This document shows positions 53,168 through 63,882 of a stretch of 64,000 nucleotides of DNA, piece by piece. Origin of the DNA: Nannocystis exedens (lineage in GTDB: Bacteria; Myxococcota_A; Polyangia; Nannocystales; Nannocystaceae); contig NZ_NETK01000001.1 in assembly GCF_002343915.1 (NCBI RefSeq), positions 9,128,001-9,192,000 on the forward strand, given 5' to 3'. The position numbers were made by a program, and so were the translations under genes. Each line of letters opens with the position of its first letter. Within the stretch, counting starts at the first letter, position 1. The notes beneath the pieces are model-generated. The model saw only the letters and a program-made list of their open reading frames with translations, had not been told where the DNA came from and ran no database searches.

Positions 53168-53277
53168 CGCGACCGGCGGCCCGGCCGGGCGCGTCCGCGG
53201 GCCCATGGCGCGGGTCCGGAGAGACGGCCGCGGTGACTCGCGGCCGCGCCCGGGAGGCCTGACCTGGCGCCGACAGG

Positions 53278-53606
53278 CTGTCCCCCGGGACAGCTCGTCG
53301 GTGCCGTGAGCGCTGGCAGTCTGTCTCATGGGACAGATCGGCCGTGACGAGGGCCGGACCTGCGGACGGGCTGTCTCTTGGGACATCTCCGGCCGCGCCG
53401 CGGGGCGCAGCTCGGCGCGGCGAGCGGGCAGGCGCGTGCGGCCGACTGTCTCGCGGGACGGATCACCTGAGCCGCGCGCGCGGGCCCGCGACAGGCTGCC
53501 TCATGCGGCGGCTCATGTCGGCCGTCGAAGCGCCTGTCCCATAAGACAGGCTCGACGGCCCCGACGCGCGCGCCGCGGCCGGCGAGATCCTGTCCTCGGA
53601 GACAGG
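53278..53606. repeat. Array of seven spaced palindromes, CTGTC-N6-GACAG type
   Basis: Units start at 53278, 53321, 53371, 53446, 53495, 53533 and 53589, each 16-18 bases. Unit 1 is CTGTCCCCCGGGACAG, unit 2 CTGTCTCATGGGACAG, unit 3 CTGTCTCTTGGGACAT, unit 4 CTGTCTCGCGGGACGG and unit 5 a decayed CTGCCTCATGCGGCGG. Unit 6 is CCTGTC-CCATAA-GACAGG and unit 7 CCTGTC-CTCGGA-GACAGG. The spacers (22-59 bases) are unrelated to each other. The array fills the 662-base gap 53168-53829 between a lipoprotein gene and a kinase gene. There are no cas genes, and the units are too short and varied for CRISPR. It could be a multi-site operator, a set of RNA hairpins, or an accumulation of small mobile palindromes. 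Confidence 0.8.
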
Positions 53607-53810
53607 TGCACTCGCGGGCGGGCGCTGGCGCGGGGCGAGCGATCTTCGCGGTGGTGCTCGCGGAGGCGCGTGCGCGTCGTGCGCTCATGGCGGGGGCGCC
53701 AGTGGACGGCAGAGGGGGTCGCCGGGGATCGCCCGGGGAGACGCCGCGGTCGCGCCGCGACAGGCGCGCTTCGGTTCGCCGCCGGGCGCGAGCCGGGGCC
53801 CTTGTGCCTG

Positions 53811-53829
53811 TGATACGGTGCGGGTCCCG
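53811..53829 (+). promoter_or_regulatory. Possible -10 box before the third kinase gene
   Basis: TGATACGGT at 53811-53819 ends ten bases before the ATG at 53830, with no ribosome site between. It is consistent with a near-leaderless transcript downstream of the palindrome array. Confidence 0.4.
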
Positions 53830-55536
<1,707 letters not shown>

Positions 55537-55539
55537 CGC

Positions 55540-55932
55540 TCACAGCGAGCGCGGGTGGCGGAGCGGGAACAGGGCCCGCAGGCGATCGTCGCGCAGCAGC
55601 ATGCCGAGCCACACGATCACGCCGAACCCGATCGTGAACCCGTAGGACGAGCCGTGGATCACGTGAGCGGCCACCGCGCCGCCGAGATAGCCGGTGAGGA
55701 GCACCGCGCCGAGCAGCGCCGTGCGCGGCAGGGCGAACAGGAGCGCGCACGCGGCCTCGAGCGCGCCGAGGGCGAACAGGGTGTCGGGCGGAAAGCCGAG
55801 CTCGGCCGAGGCGGTCACCACCGGCTCGGGCTGGAAGAACTTGCCGAGGGCGTCGGCGAGGAGGAACAGCACCGGCAGGGCGCTGACGATGGCGCCGGCG
55901 CGGGCGCGCTTCTTGGCGGACGAGGTCTCCAT
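55540..55932 (-). CDS. DoxX-family membrane protein
   Basis: A 130-residue protein with four membrane helices (about 13-28, 50-66, 72-95, 97-112). The pattern ALPVLFLLADALGKFFQPEPV, LGFPPDTLFALGALEAACALLF and TGYLGGAVAAHV is typical of DoxX/DoxD-like proteins, found near stress and redox genes without a settled biochemical role. The start ATG 55932 has a strong GGAGG seven bases upstream. A YCII gene in the same direction starts upstream, 64 bases apart, so the two are probably one operon. The gene converges with the kinase, only three bases between stops. Confidence 0.88.
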   Translation of the reverse strand: METSSAKKRARAGAIVSALPVLFLLADALGKFFQPEPVVTASAELGFPPDTLFALGALEAACALLFALPRTALLGAVLLTGYLGGAVAAHVIHGSSYGFTIGFGVIVWLGMLLRDDRLRALFPLRHPRSL

Positions 55933-55996
55933 GATCTGCCTCCGGAAATGTGGGGGGTCTGAAAAAGAGGGGAGGGTGAATGATGGCAGTCGGCGA

Positions 55997-56371
55997 TCAG
56001 GCGCCGTCCGGCCCGAACATCGGCCGGATCTCGCACTCGCCGGTGTAGGCGTCGCCGAGCACGCGGGTGTGGAGCTGCATGAATCGCCGCCCGAGCTCGA
56101 CCGCCTCCTCCTTGGATCGGGTCTGCACGATGGCGAAGCCGCCGATGATCTCCTTGGCCTCGGTGAACGGGCCGTCGGTCACGGTCAACTTGCCGTCCGC
56201 GGCCCGGATCTCGGTGCCCATCGCCGTCGGCGCGAGGCCGCCGGTGTCGAGCAGCACGCCGGCCCGCATCGTCTCCTCGATGAACTTGCCCATCTCCTCC
56301 ACCAGCGCGGGGTTCGGCGGGCAGCCTCGCTCGTAGCTCTCGTCGGCCTTGACCATCATCATGAATCGCAT
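55997..56371 (-). CDS. YCII-related (DGPF domain) protein
   Basis: A 124-residue soluble protein: RFMMMVKADESYE start, GLAPTAMGTEIR, the hallmark VTDGPFTEAKEIIGGFAIVQ, and GECEIRPMF end. This family has the ferredoxin-like YciI fold and is often encoded beside ECF41-type sigma factors; none is adjacent here. It likely acts with the DoxX gene downstream. The start ATG 56371 has GAGAGGTGA ahead. The 299 bases between it and the divergent ankyrin gene hold no gene; CTGTCCCGAAGACCAGG near 56597 resembles a decayed palindrome. Confidence 0.9.
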   Translation of the reverse strand: MRFMMMVKADESYERGCPPNPALVEEMGKFIEETMRAGVLLDTGGLAPTAMGTEIRAADGKLTVTDGPFTEAKEIIGGFAIVQTRSKEEAVELGRRFMQLHTRVLGDAYTGECEIRPMFGPDGA

Positions 56372-56670
56372 GAGTCGTCACCTCTCGCGGCCGGCGGCGC
56401 CGCCCCTGTCGCGTCGCCGCGGCCGGCCTTCATGACCACGTCGAACGAGGCCGGCCCGGATCGACAAGGCCGCGCAGGAGATTTTGATAATTTCATAAGT
56501 CGCCGGGATGACTGAAAAAACCGGGCGCTCGCGGGCTCGCGGGGAGCGTCCGGGCGATCGGGGGGCGCCGGGGGATCGCCGGCGCTGCGCGCGAGGCTGT
56601 CCCGAAGACCAGGTCGTGCGCGGGACCGCGGCTTGTCGGGGCCGGTGAACCGGGCGATCCTCCGCCGGTC

Positions 56671-57879
56671 ATGACCGCCAGCCACGAGGAGTCACCCGGG
56701 TCCGCGCTGTTCGAGGCCATCCAGCGCGGCGAGCTCGACGCCGCGGTCGCGCAGGTGCAGGCCGAGCCGGCGCTGGCCCACGCGCGTGACCCGGCGCTGG
56801 GCAGCACGCCGCTGATCTTCGCCGCCCACCGCGGGCAGCTGCCGGTGGTCGCCGCGCTGCTGCAGGCCGGCGCCGACGTCCACGCGCGCGAGGCGGCCAG
56901 CGACACCACGGCGCTGCACTGGGCGGCCGAGATGGGCGTGCCCGCGGTGGCCGAGCTGCTCCTGGCCCACGGCGCCGCGCTCGAGCCGCGCGATCAATGG
57001 TTCGCCCTCACGCCGCTGGGCTGGGCGCTGGTGGTGCGCTGGGCCCCGCAGGGCCACCAGGACCGCCCGGCGGTGGCGCGCCTGTTGCGGGCCGCCGGGG
57101 CCCGCGAAGACATCTTCACCGCGCTGCCCTCCGGCCTCGAGGCGGTGCGGGCGGTCGCGGCGGCCGACCCCGGGGCGGTGGCGCAGCGGATGGGCTTCGT
57201 GTCGGCCAGCATGACGGCGCTGCACCTCGCGGTCGCGCGCGGGCTCAAGAACTCGCTCGCGCTGCTGGTCGAGCTCGGCGCCGACGTCCACGCGCACACC
57301 GACGACGGCCTCACGCCGCTGGCGCTGGCGCTGGCCCGCGGCGACGCGGCCCAGGTCGAGCTCCTGCGCGGGCTCGGGGCGCGCGACGACGTGGCGACGG
57401 CGCTGATCACCGGCGACCTGGCGACGATGGAGCAGCGCCTGCGCGACGAGCCGCAGCCGCCGGCCCTGCTGGCCGCGTGGCTGGCGCTGGCGGCCAAGAA
57501 CGGGCGCGTCGAGGCGTTGGGGCCGCTGCTGCGCGGCGGGGCCGCGGTCGACGCCCGCACGCGGCGGTTGCTCGGCGAGACGCCGGCCGAGGTGACCGCG
57601 CTGCACCTGGCCGCCCGCGAGGGCCACGCGGCCGCCGCCCTGGCGCTGCTGGCCGCCGGCGCCGCGGTGGACGGCCTCGCCGGCCCCGGGCTGCCGACGC
57701 CGCTGCACGTGGCCGCCGGCAACGGCCACGTCGCGGTGGTGCGGGCGCTGCTGGCCCACGGCGCCGACGTCGCCGCCCAGGAGGCGGTCTACGGGGCGAC
57801 GCCGCTGCAGTGGGCCGAGTTCAACGGGCAGGACGAGGTCGCCGCGCTGCTGCAGGCTGGCGCGCAGGGCATGTTTTAA
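56671..57879 (+). CDS. Ankyrin-repeat protein
   Basis: A 402-residue soluble protein made almost entirely of ankyrin repeats: GSTPLIFAAHRGQLPVVAAL, TTALHWAAEMGVPAVAELLL, MTALHLAVARGLKNSLALLV, VTALHLAAREGHAAAALALL, PTPLHVAAGNGHVAVVRALL, ATPLQWAEFNGQDEVAALL. It has no signal peptide, so it is a cytoplasmic protein-binding scaffold, partner unknown. There is no ribosome site at ATG 56671. The stop TAA lies inside the loop of a CATGT/ACATG palindrome (57870-57887). Confidence 0.9.
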   Translation: MTASHEESPGSALFEAIQRGELDAAVAQVQAEPALAHARDPALGSTPLIFAAHRGQLPVVAALLQAGADVHAREAASDTTALHWAAEMGVPAVAELLLAHGAALEPRDQWFALTPLGWALVVRWAPQGHQDRPAVARLLRAAGAREDIFTALPSGLEAVRAVAAADPGAVAQRMGFVSASMTALHLAVARGLKNSLALLVELGADVHAHTDDGLTPLALALARGDAAQVELLRGLGARDDVATALITGDLATMEQRLRDEPQPPALLAAWLALAAKNGRVEALGPLLRGGAAVDARTRRLLGETPAEVTALHLAAREGHAAAALALLAAGAAVDGLAGPGLPTPLHVAAGNGHVAVVRALLAHGADVAAQEAVYGATPLQWAEFNGQDEVAALLQAGAQGMF

Positions 57880-58198
57880 GAGACATGGTCGAGAGGGCAT
57901 GTCCTTGAGGGCGTGCCCCTTTCGTGCATGTGCGAAAGCGACGTATCCGTTGCGGTTCGCCGCGGCCGGCTCGTCGCCCCCTGCGGCGACGAGGGTCCGC
58001 GCTCGTTCTCGACGGGGACCTTCGCCGGGCGTTGCGGCCTCGATGGGGTCCTCACGCCGAGCCGAGCCGTGGCGCTCGCGCGCGGGCCCGGCTGCGACCG
58101 CGGCCTCGACCTTCCGCTTCATGCGCTCCGCCGCCCGTCGACGCGGCGCGACGAGGCCGATGGAGCATGGCATGTCGGACATGTCCTCCTGGACATGT
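57870..58198. repeat. Cluster of palindromes behind the ankyrin gene
   Basis: CATGT-N8-ACATG (57870-57887) spans the ankyrin stop codon. GGGCA (57895-57899) and TGCCC (57914-57918) form the next hairpin, with CATGTCC inside. At 58179-58198 ACATGTCC-TCCT-GGACATGT is a perfect 8-bp-arm palindrome, the best single copy in the window. The rest of 57880-58219 holds no gene. Confidence 0.7.
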
Positions 58199-58219
58199 CG
58201 AGCGAGCCGCGCTGCCTGC

Positions 58220-58963
58220 TCAGCCGCCGTACTTGGCGACGCAGGCGGCCCGGCTCAGCTTGGGCGCCCGGATCGCCCCGCCGGCCAACCGTTCGCCGTC
58301 GGGGTCGAGGTACACCCGCGCGCCCCCGCTGCGCCCGGGGCAGGCGACGTGGACGTTGAACACGAACGCGCCGTCGGTCTCGGCCTGGAACCAGTGGACG
58401 TTGTCGCGGTGGTCCGACACGGACGAGTGATCGCCGGGCCCGAACGCGCGGTCGATCGTCGGGCGGATCACGTAGTGATCGGCGTGCGTCTCGGCGCGGT
58501 CGTAGTGGCGGCCGCGCCAGCGGCCCGCGAGCACGATGAAGGCGGTACACAGATCCTCGTGTCCGTGCGGGACGATCGCGCGGCCGCGGCGGCAGCCGAA
58601 CACGCGCGCGCCGAAGCCGAGGCGCGGGGCGCCGACCAGCGCGGCGAGGTCGACGTCGACGCTGCGGGCGCCCGTCGCCGGCAGGGAGGTCCGGGCCGCG
58701 AGCGCGTCGAGGTCGACGGCGGCGTACAGGTCCACGAGGTCGACGCGGCCGCACAGGTCGTCGAGCAGCCCCTGGAACTCGCGCTCGCCGAGCTGCCGGC
58801 CGCGCAGCGCCCGGGTCATCTCGGTCAGACGCTCGAGCCAGGCGCCGAGCGCCGGCCGCACCGCGCCGGCCACGACGTCGCGCGACCCCAGCAGCTGCGC
58901 CAGGCCGGCGGTGGCGAGCGCGGCGAGGGCCTGGCTGGAGAGCGCGCGACGGGGGAAGGGCAT
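58220..58963 (-). CDS. Cupin-like hypothetical protein
   Basis: A protein of about 247 residues. The first 110 are helical. The second half (IVPHGHEDLCTAFIVLAG, HYVIRPTIDRAFGPGDHSSV, SDHRDNVHWFQAETDGAF, FNVHVAC) has the His/Glu spacing of a double-stranded beta-helix metal site like that of cysteine dioxygenase-type cupins. Substrate unknown. I chose ATG 58963 (MPFPRRALSSQALAALA); longer frames upstream are Arg-rich and look false, and the ribosome site is weak. A weak Tat-like or signal function of the N-terminus cannot be excluded. Confidence 0.75.
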   Translation of the reverse strand: MPFPRRALSSQALAALATAGLAQLLGSRDVVAGAVRPALGAWLERLTEMTRALRGRQLGEREFQGLLDDLCGRVDLVDLYAAVDLDALAARTSLPATGARSVDVDLAALVGAPRLGFGARVFGCRRGRAIVPHGHEDLCTAFIVLAGRWRGRHYDRAETHADHYVIRPTIDRAFGPGDHSSVSDHRDNVHWFQAETDGAFVFNVHVACPGRSGGARVYLDPDGERLAGGAIRAPKLSRAACVAKYGG

Positions 58964-59097
58964 GCGGGGACCACCGCGAGGATAGCGGGCGCGCGCCGCT
59001 GACGTCGACGCGGGCGTGCGCGCGAGGCCGCCTTTGCCCCGCGTGTACGCGCGCGGGCGTGCGCCACGAGCCGCGCGCCGAGGACCGGCCGCTCGCG

Positions 59098-59373
59098 CCG
59101 CGTCGAGCTCGCGCAGCCAGGGCGGTGATTCACGGCGCACCCACAATCACCACAGTCGGCAGGCACGCGGCGTCGACGGCGGCGGTCCGCGAGCGTGCGC
59201 GGGGGCTTCGGCGCGGTCGGGCGCGGCGGCTGGTGCCGCGTCGAGCTCGCGCAGCCAGGGCGGTGATTCACGGCGCACCGACAATCATCGCAATCGGCAG
59301 GCACGCGGCGTCGCCGGCGGCGGCCCGCGAGCGCGCGCGGGGACTTCGGCGAGGTCGGGCGCGGCGCCGTCGT
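59098..59373. repeat. Tandem duplication, two units of 138 bp
   Basis: Unit 1 (59098-59235) and unit 2 (59236-59373) match over their length with about 15 differences by eye. The length is a multiple of three (46 codons). On the minus strand each unit could encode a Cys-rich stretch (PADC.DC.CAVNHRPGCASS), but changes between units do not clearly favour synonymous sites. The remaining gene-free DNA from 58964 to 59609 shows nothing else, apart from AGGGA before the next ATG. Confidence 0.75.
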
Positions 59374-59609
59374 CTGGCGTTTCGCGAGCCTCCGCGGTGC
59401 GGCGGCGCAGGTGGCCAGCGGCGTCCGCCGATGCGGCGAGGCTTCACGCGTCGCGATCGTCGACCCACGCGCCGCGCACGGCGTTGCGACCGCCAGGCGA
59501 GGCGCACCGACGAAGTCGCAGATCGGACCCTCCTATCGCGCCGGGAGCGGCGTGATCCGGTCGACCGTTCGCGTCGCTCCGTCAACCAAGTTCGTTCATA
59601 GGGAACTCG

Positions 59610-61289
59610 ATGACGCGGTCGATCCCCAGGGCGATCACTGTCGCATCGTGTCTCACCTTGCTCGCGTGTCCGGCGAATGAGGTCACGGACTCGAGCGGCG
59701 ACGAAGCGACGAGCACCGACCTGCCGATCGCCGGCAGCGACGGTGACACCGACGATTCACGATTCGAGCCGGTCCCGGGCGGCCTGCGTCGCCTGCTGCG
59801 CCACCAGTACGTCGGCTCGATCCGCTACCTGCTCGGAGACCAGGCGGCGGCCGCGGCCGCGCCGCCCGAGGACTATCCGCTGCACGGATTCGCGGCCATC
59901 GGCGCGGCGGAGCTGGCGCTGCAGGCGAGCGCGATCGAGCAATGCGAGACGTCGGCGCGCGTGGTGGCGACGGCCGCGGTGGCCCACCGCGAGCGGCTCG
60001 CGACCTTCGCGCCGTGCGTGACCGCGGCCACCCCCGATTCGAGCTGCTACGCCAGCGTGGCCGCCGACTTCGGGCGATTGGCGTGGCGCCGGCCGCTGGC
60101 GGGCGACGAGGTCGCGACGCTGGTGCGGATCGCCGAGGACGCGCGCGCCTGGGGCGATTCGTTCGCCGTCGGCCTCGAATACGAATTGATGGCGCTGCTG
60201 CAATCGCCGCACTTCCTGTACATGATCGAGCTCGGCGAGCCCGACCCCGACGCGCCGGCGCGGCGGCGGCTCACGGGGCTCGAGCTGGCGGCGCGCATGT
60301 CTTTCTTCCTGCTCGGGCGCACGCCGGACGCCGAGCTGCTGGCCGCCGCCGAGGCGGGGGAGCTGGAGACCGAGGCGCAGGTGCGGGCCGCGGCGACGGC
60401 GATGCTCGGGCGCCCGGAGGCCCGGGCGACGCTTGCGTCCTTCTACAGCGAGCTGTTCCTGCTGCGCGACCTGCCGACGATCGCCAAGAGCGCCGAGTTG
60501 TTCCCGCAGTTCTCGCCGGCGCTGGCCGAATCGATGGCGCAGGAGACCCTGCAATTGATCGACGAGATCGTATGGGAGCAGGACGGCGACGTCCGCGGGC
60601 TCCTCGACAGCGAGTACACCTTCGTCGACGCCGCGCTGGCCGGGCTGTACGGGGTGCCGGCGCCGGACGGGCCGGGCTTTCACGCGGTGGCCCTGCCGGA
60701 GGAGCAGGGGCGGGCCGGCTTGCTCGGTCAGGCCAGCTTCTTGGCCCGCTTCGCCCACCCGGCGATGACCTCGCCGACCCGCCGCGGTCAGTTCATTCGC
60801 ACCCGCCTGTTGTGCGACATCATCCTGCCGCCGCCGCCCGGGGTCGACACCCACCTGCCGCCCGACGACCCCGGCAAGCCGCAGACGATGCGGGACAAGC
60901 TGCAGCAGCACATGAGCGACGACGGCTGCGCCGGCTGTCACCGCGTCATGGACCCGCTCGGCCTCACGCTCGAGCACTACGACGCGCTCGGCCGCTACCG
61001 CACCGCCGACAACGGCCTGCCGATCGACGCCGCCGCCGCGACCGACGACCTCGGCGAGTTCACCGGCGCGCGCGAGCTGGCGGCCGCCCTGGCCGCCGAC
61101 CCGCGGACCGCGGCCTGCGTGATCAAGAACTTCGTGCGCGGCGGCCTCGGCCACCTCGAGACCTTCGGCGAGCTGCCGGCGCTGGATGTCCTCCAGGACA
61201 GGTTCGTCGCCGGCGGCCACCGGGTCCAGGGCCTGCTCGTCGACCTCGTCGCCAGCCCGCTGTTCCGCGCCGTCGCTGCCCCCCGCTAG
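59610..61289 (+). CDS. DUF1592/DUF1588-family lipoprotein with haem-type CxxCH
   Basis: A 559-residue lipoprotein (LLAC lipobox) with the domain series DUF1587-like (RRLLRHQYVGSIRYLLG, about 55), DUF1595/DUF1592 (GRLAWRRPLAGDE, LQSPHFLYMIELG, RRLTGLELAARMSFFLLG), DUF1588 with CAGCHRVMDPLG (about 440; the CxxCH could bind haem c) and DUF1585 (RTAACVIKNFVRGGLG). Such proteins occur in planctomycetes and myxobacteria, always paired with a DUF1552 protein, as here 10 bases downstream. Their reaction is unknown; an extracytoplasmic redox role is likely. Start ATG 59610 with AGGGA. A TGTCC-TCCA-GGACA palindrome lies in the coding sequence at 61187-61200. Confidence 0.92.
   Translation: MTRSIPRAITVASCLTLLACPANEVTDSSGDEATSTDLPIAGSDGDTDDSRFEPVPGGLRRLLRHQYVGSIRYLLGDQAAAAAAPPEDYPLHGFAAIGAAELALQASAIEQCETSARVVATAAVAHRERLATFAPCVTAATPDSSCYASVAADFGRLAWRRPLAGDEVATLVRIAEDARAWGDSFAVGLEYELMALLQSPHFLYMIELGEPDPDAPARRRLTGLELAARMSFFLLGRTPDAELLAAAEAGELETEAQVRAAATAMLGRPEARATLASFYSELFLLRDLPTIAKSAELFPQFSPALAESMAQETLQLIDEIVWEQDGDVRGLLDSEYTFVDAALAGLYGVPAPDGPGFHAVALPEEQGRAGLLGQASFLARFAHPAMTSPTRRGQFIRTRLLCDIILPPPPGVDTHLPPDDPGKPQTMRDKLQQHMSDDGCAGCHRVMDPLGLTLEHYDALGRYRTADNGLPIDAAAATDDLGEFTGARELAAALAADPRTAACVIKNFVRGGLGHLETFGELPALDVLQDRFVAGGHRVQGLLVDLVASPLFRAVAAPR
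61187..61200. repeat. TGTCC-TCCA-GGACA palindrome in the DUF1588 gene
   Basis: An exact family member, near codon 527, encoding VLQD in the helical end of the protein. Confidence 0.65.
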
Positions 61290-61299
61290 GAGCCTCGTC

Positions 61300-62643
61300 A
61301 TGCCCTGTCGTCCCCTCGCTCGTCGCACCTTCCTGCGCGGCGCGGCCCAGGCCGTGGTCGCCCTGCCGCTGCTCGAGGCCATGCTCAACGATCACGGCAC
61401 CGCGCTCGCCGACGAGACCCCGCTGCCGACCCGCTTCATGACGTGGTTCTTCGGCAACGGCGTGCTGCTGCCGCGCTTCGAGCCGGTCGCCACCGGCCCC
61501 GGCTACCCGCTGAGCGAGCAGCTGGCGCCGCTGGCCGACGTGCGCGAGTACGTGTCGGTGCTGACCGGCCTGCAGAACCGCTGCGAGCAGATCATCACCC
61601 ACCACGAGGGCATGACGGCCTTCAACGGCTACACCATGGTCGAGATCGACGGCCTGTTCTCGAAGGCGGGCGGGCCGACGATCGATCAGCGGATCGCCCA
61701 GGCGATCGGCGACAAGACCCCGATCGCGTCGGTCCACCTCGGGATCTCCAAGCACGTCAGCATCATGGACTCCGGCACGACGATGTTCGCCCTGTCGCAC
61801 AAGGGCCCGAACGAGCCGCAGTACCCGAAGTTCAACCCGCAGGAGGTGTGGACCGAGCTGTTCGGCGCGTTCGTGCCGCGGCCGGACGACCGCGCGCTGC
61901 GGACCAGCATCCTCGACGCGGTCCGCGACGACGTGGCCCGCCTGCGCCGCCGCCTCGGCAAGCGCGACAACCAGCGCCTCGACGCCCACCTCGACGGCGT
62001 CGCCGCGCTGGAGAAGAAGATCACCGCCGCGGCCCCGCTGTGCAGCCTGCCGGGCGTGCCGGCCGAGGCCAACGTCGACGTCGACGGGATCGAGCCGATC
62101 ACCGCCGTCAACGACGTGATGAGCGACCTGCTGGTGTACGCGTTCGCCTGCGACATCACCCGCGTGGCGAGCTGTCTGTTCATCGGCGGCGCCGCCGAGA
62201 CGGTGTTCGCGGAGATCGGGCAGACGGCCGGCCACCACTTCCACACCCACGACGCGGGCGCGCAGGAGCTGGTCCACGACGGGGTGGTGTACATCATGGA
62301 GCGCTTCGCCGACCTGCTGCGCAAGTTCAAGGCCTGGCAGGACGTCGACGGCAAGAACCTGCTCGACACCTCGATCATCTACTGCAGCAGCGATTGCTCC
62401 GAGGGCATCTCGCACAGCATCGCCCGCCAGCCGATCCTGCTCGCCGGCCACGGCCGCGAGCAGCTGATTCATCCTGGCATCCACTACCAGGTGACGCCGT
62501 ACCCGTACAGCGACGGCAACATGTCCGACGTGCTGCTGACGTGCCTGCGGGCGTTCGACCCGACGGCCGAGTCGGTCGGCGCCGGCGCGCCGATGTCGAC
62601 CACGCCGCTGCGCGAGATCGCCGGCCCGGCGTTTCAGGGCTGA
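61300..62643 (+). CDS. DUF1552-family exported protein
   Basis: A 447-residue protein with a twin-arginine-type start (RRTFLRGAAQAVVALPLLEAM) and the DUF1552 features TRFMTWFFGNGVLLPRF, VLTGLQN, HHEGMTAFNG, HHFHTHD, and IIYCSSDCSEGISHS. The fold is related to the alkaline phosphatase/sulfatase-like DUF1501 group; activity is unknown. It is co-transcribed with the DUF1592/DUF1588 gene, with AGGAG ahead of the ATG at 61300. Tat export suggests the protein folds around a cofactor in the cytoplasm before export. The DUF1588 partner may deliver or accept electrons. Confidence 0.92.
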   Translation: MPCRPLARRTFLRGAAQAVVALPLLEAMLNDHGTALADETPLPTRFMTWFFGNGVLLPRFEPVATGPGYPLSEQLAPLADVREYVSVLTGLQNRCEQIITHHEGMTAFNGYTMVEIDGLFSKAGGPTIDQRIAQAIGDKTPIASVHLGISKHVSIMDSGTTMFALSHKGPNEPQYPKFNPQEVWTELFGAFVPRPDDRALRTSILDAVRDDVARLRRRLGKRDNQRLDAHLDGVAALEKKITAAAPLCSLPGVPAEANVDVDGIEPITAVNDVMSDLLVYAFACDITRVASCLFIGGAAETVFAEIGQTAGHHFHTHDAGAQELVHDGVVYIMERFADLLRKFKAWQDVDGKNLLDTSIIYCSSDCSEGISHSIARQPILLAGHGREQLIHPGIHYQVTPYPYSDGNMSDVLLTCLRAFDPTAESVGAGAPMSTTPLREIAGPAFQG

Positions 62644-62655
62644 GGCGTCGCCGCA

Positions 62656-63882
62656 TCAGCCGCCCGTCAGGCGGTCGCGCTCGGCCAGCGCCGGGAACCA
62701 CTTCATCCACAGCAGCACGCACACCAGCGTGCCGACGCCGCCGAACACGATCGACGGCACCAGGCCCATCCACGCCGCGGTGACGCCCGAGCGGAACTCG
62801 CCCAATTGATTGGAGGCGCCGATGAACAGGTAGTTCACCGCGTTGACGCGGCCGCGGTACGCGTCGGGCGTCTCGAGCTGGACCAGCGAGGCGCGGATGA
62901 CCACGCTCAGCATGTCGGCCGCGCCGAGCACCAGCAGCGCGAGCATCGACAGCGCGAACGAGGTCGACAGGCCGAGGACGATCGTCGCCAGGCCGAACAC
63001 CGCCACCCCGGCGAACATCACCCGGCCGGCCTGGCGCTCGATCGGGCGGCGCGCCAGCCAGAACGAGATCGCCAGCGCCCCCGCGGCCGGGGCCGAGCGC
63101 ATGAAGCCGAGGCCGATCGGGCCGGTGTGCACGAGGTCGCGGGCGATGATCGGCAAGATCGCCGTGGCCCCGCCGAGCAGCACGGCGAACAGGTCGAGCG
63201 AGATGGCGCCGAGCACCACCGGCTGGCTGCGGATGTAGCGGATGCCGGCGAACACCGAGCTCGCCTCGCGGTCGTCGGTGAGCGGGAGCGCCGGCGCCGG
63301 GGGGCGGCGGATCAGGCCCAGCAGCGTGACCGAGGCGGCGAACAACAGCCCGCCGACGGCGTACACCGCCCCCGGCCCGGCGAGGTAGATGAAGCCGCCG
63401 AGCGCGGGCCCGAGGATGACCGCCGACTGCATCGCCGCGCTGGTGACGCTGACCGCCTGCGGCAGCTCGGCGGGCGTGACCAGGGCGGGCAGCAGGGCGG
63501 ACAGCGACGGGGCGGCGAACGACTTGCCGACCCCGAGCACGAACACGCCGACGAAGATCCCGGTGACGTCGAGCCAGCCCTGAAAGCAGCCGAGCGCGAG
63601 CGCCAGCGCCACCAGGCCCTCGAGCACGTGCCCGGCCTGGACCACGCGCCGGCGGTCGAACCGGTCGGCGACCTGGCCGGCGACCAGCACCAGCAGCACC
63701 GCCGGCAAAAACCCCGCCAGGCCGACGTAGCCGAGCGCGAGGGCGCTGTCGGTGAGCTCGTAGACCTGCCAGCCGACGGCGACGGCCAGCATTTGGAAGG
63801 CCATCATCGAGCACAGGCGCACGCACCAGTAGAGCGCGACGTCGCGGTTGGCGAAGATCGGGGTGGACGCGGGGGCCGTCAT
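62656..63882 (-). CDS. MFS transporter, EntS/MFS_3 type
   Basis: A 408-residue inner membrane transporter with twelve predicted helices. MFS motif A appears as GQVADRFDRRRVV (about 67-79), and the mid-protein helices and the second-half EFRSGVTAAWMGL region fit the enterobactin-exporter-like MFS_3 group. Members export siderophores, antibiotics or other small molecules; the cargo is not readable here. The start ATG 63882 keeps the first helix complete. It converges with the DUF1552 gene with 12 bases between stops. The last 118 bases of the window hold nothing I can support. Confidence 0.9.
   Translation of the reverse strand: MTAPASTPIFANRDVALYWCVRLCSMMAFQMLAVAVGWQVYELTDSALALGYVGLAGFLPAVLLVLVAGQVADRFDRRRVVQAGHVLEGLVALALALGCFQGWLDVTGIFVGVFVLGVGKSFAAPSLSALLPALVTPAELPQAVSVTSAAMQSAVILGPALGGFIYLAGPGAVYAVGGLLFAASVTLLGLIRRPPAPALPLTDDREASSVFAGIRYIRSQPVVLGAISLDLFAVLLGGATAILPIIARDLVHTGPIGLGFMRSAPAAGALAISFWLARRPIERQAGRVMFAGVAVFGLATIVLGLSTSFALSMLALLVLGAADMLSVVIRASLVQLETPDAYRGRVNAVNYLFIGASNQLGEFRSGVTAAWMGLVPSIVFGGVGTLVCVLLWMKWFPALAERDRLTGG

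Noticed and set aside
53278..53606. CRISPR array
   Set aside because: Units are 16-18 bases, imperfect and palindromic with variable centres, spacers vary from 22 to 59 bases, and no cas gene is present.
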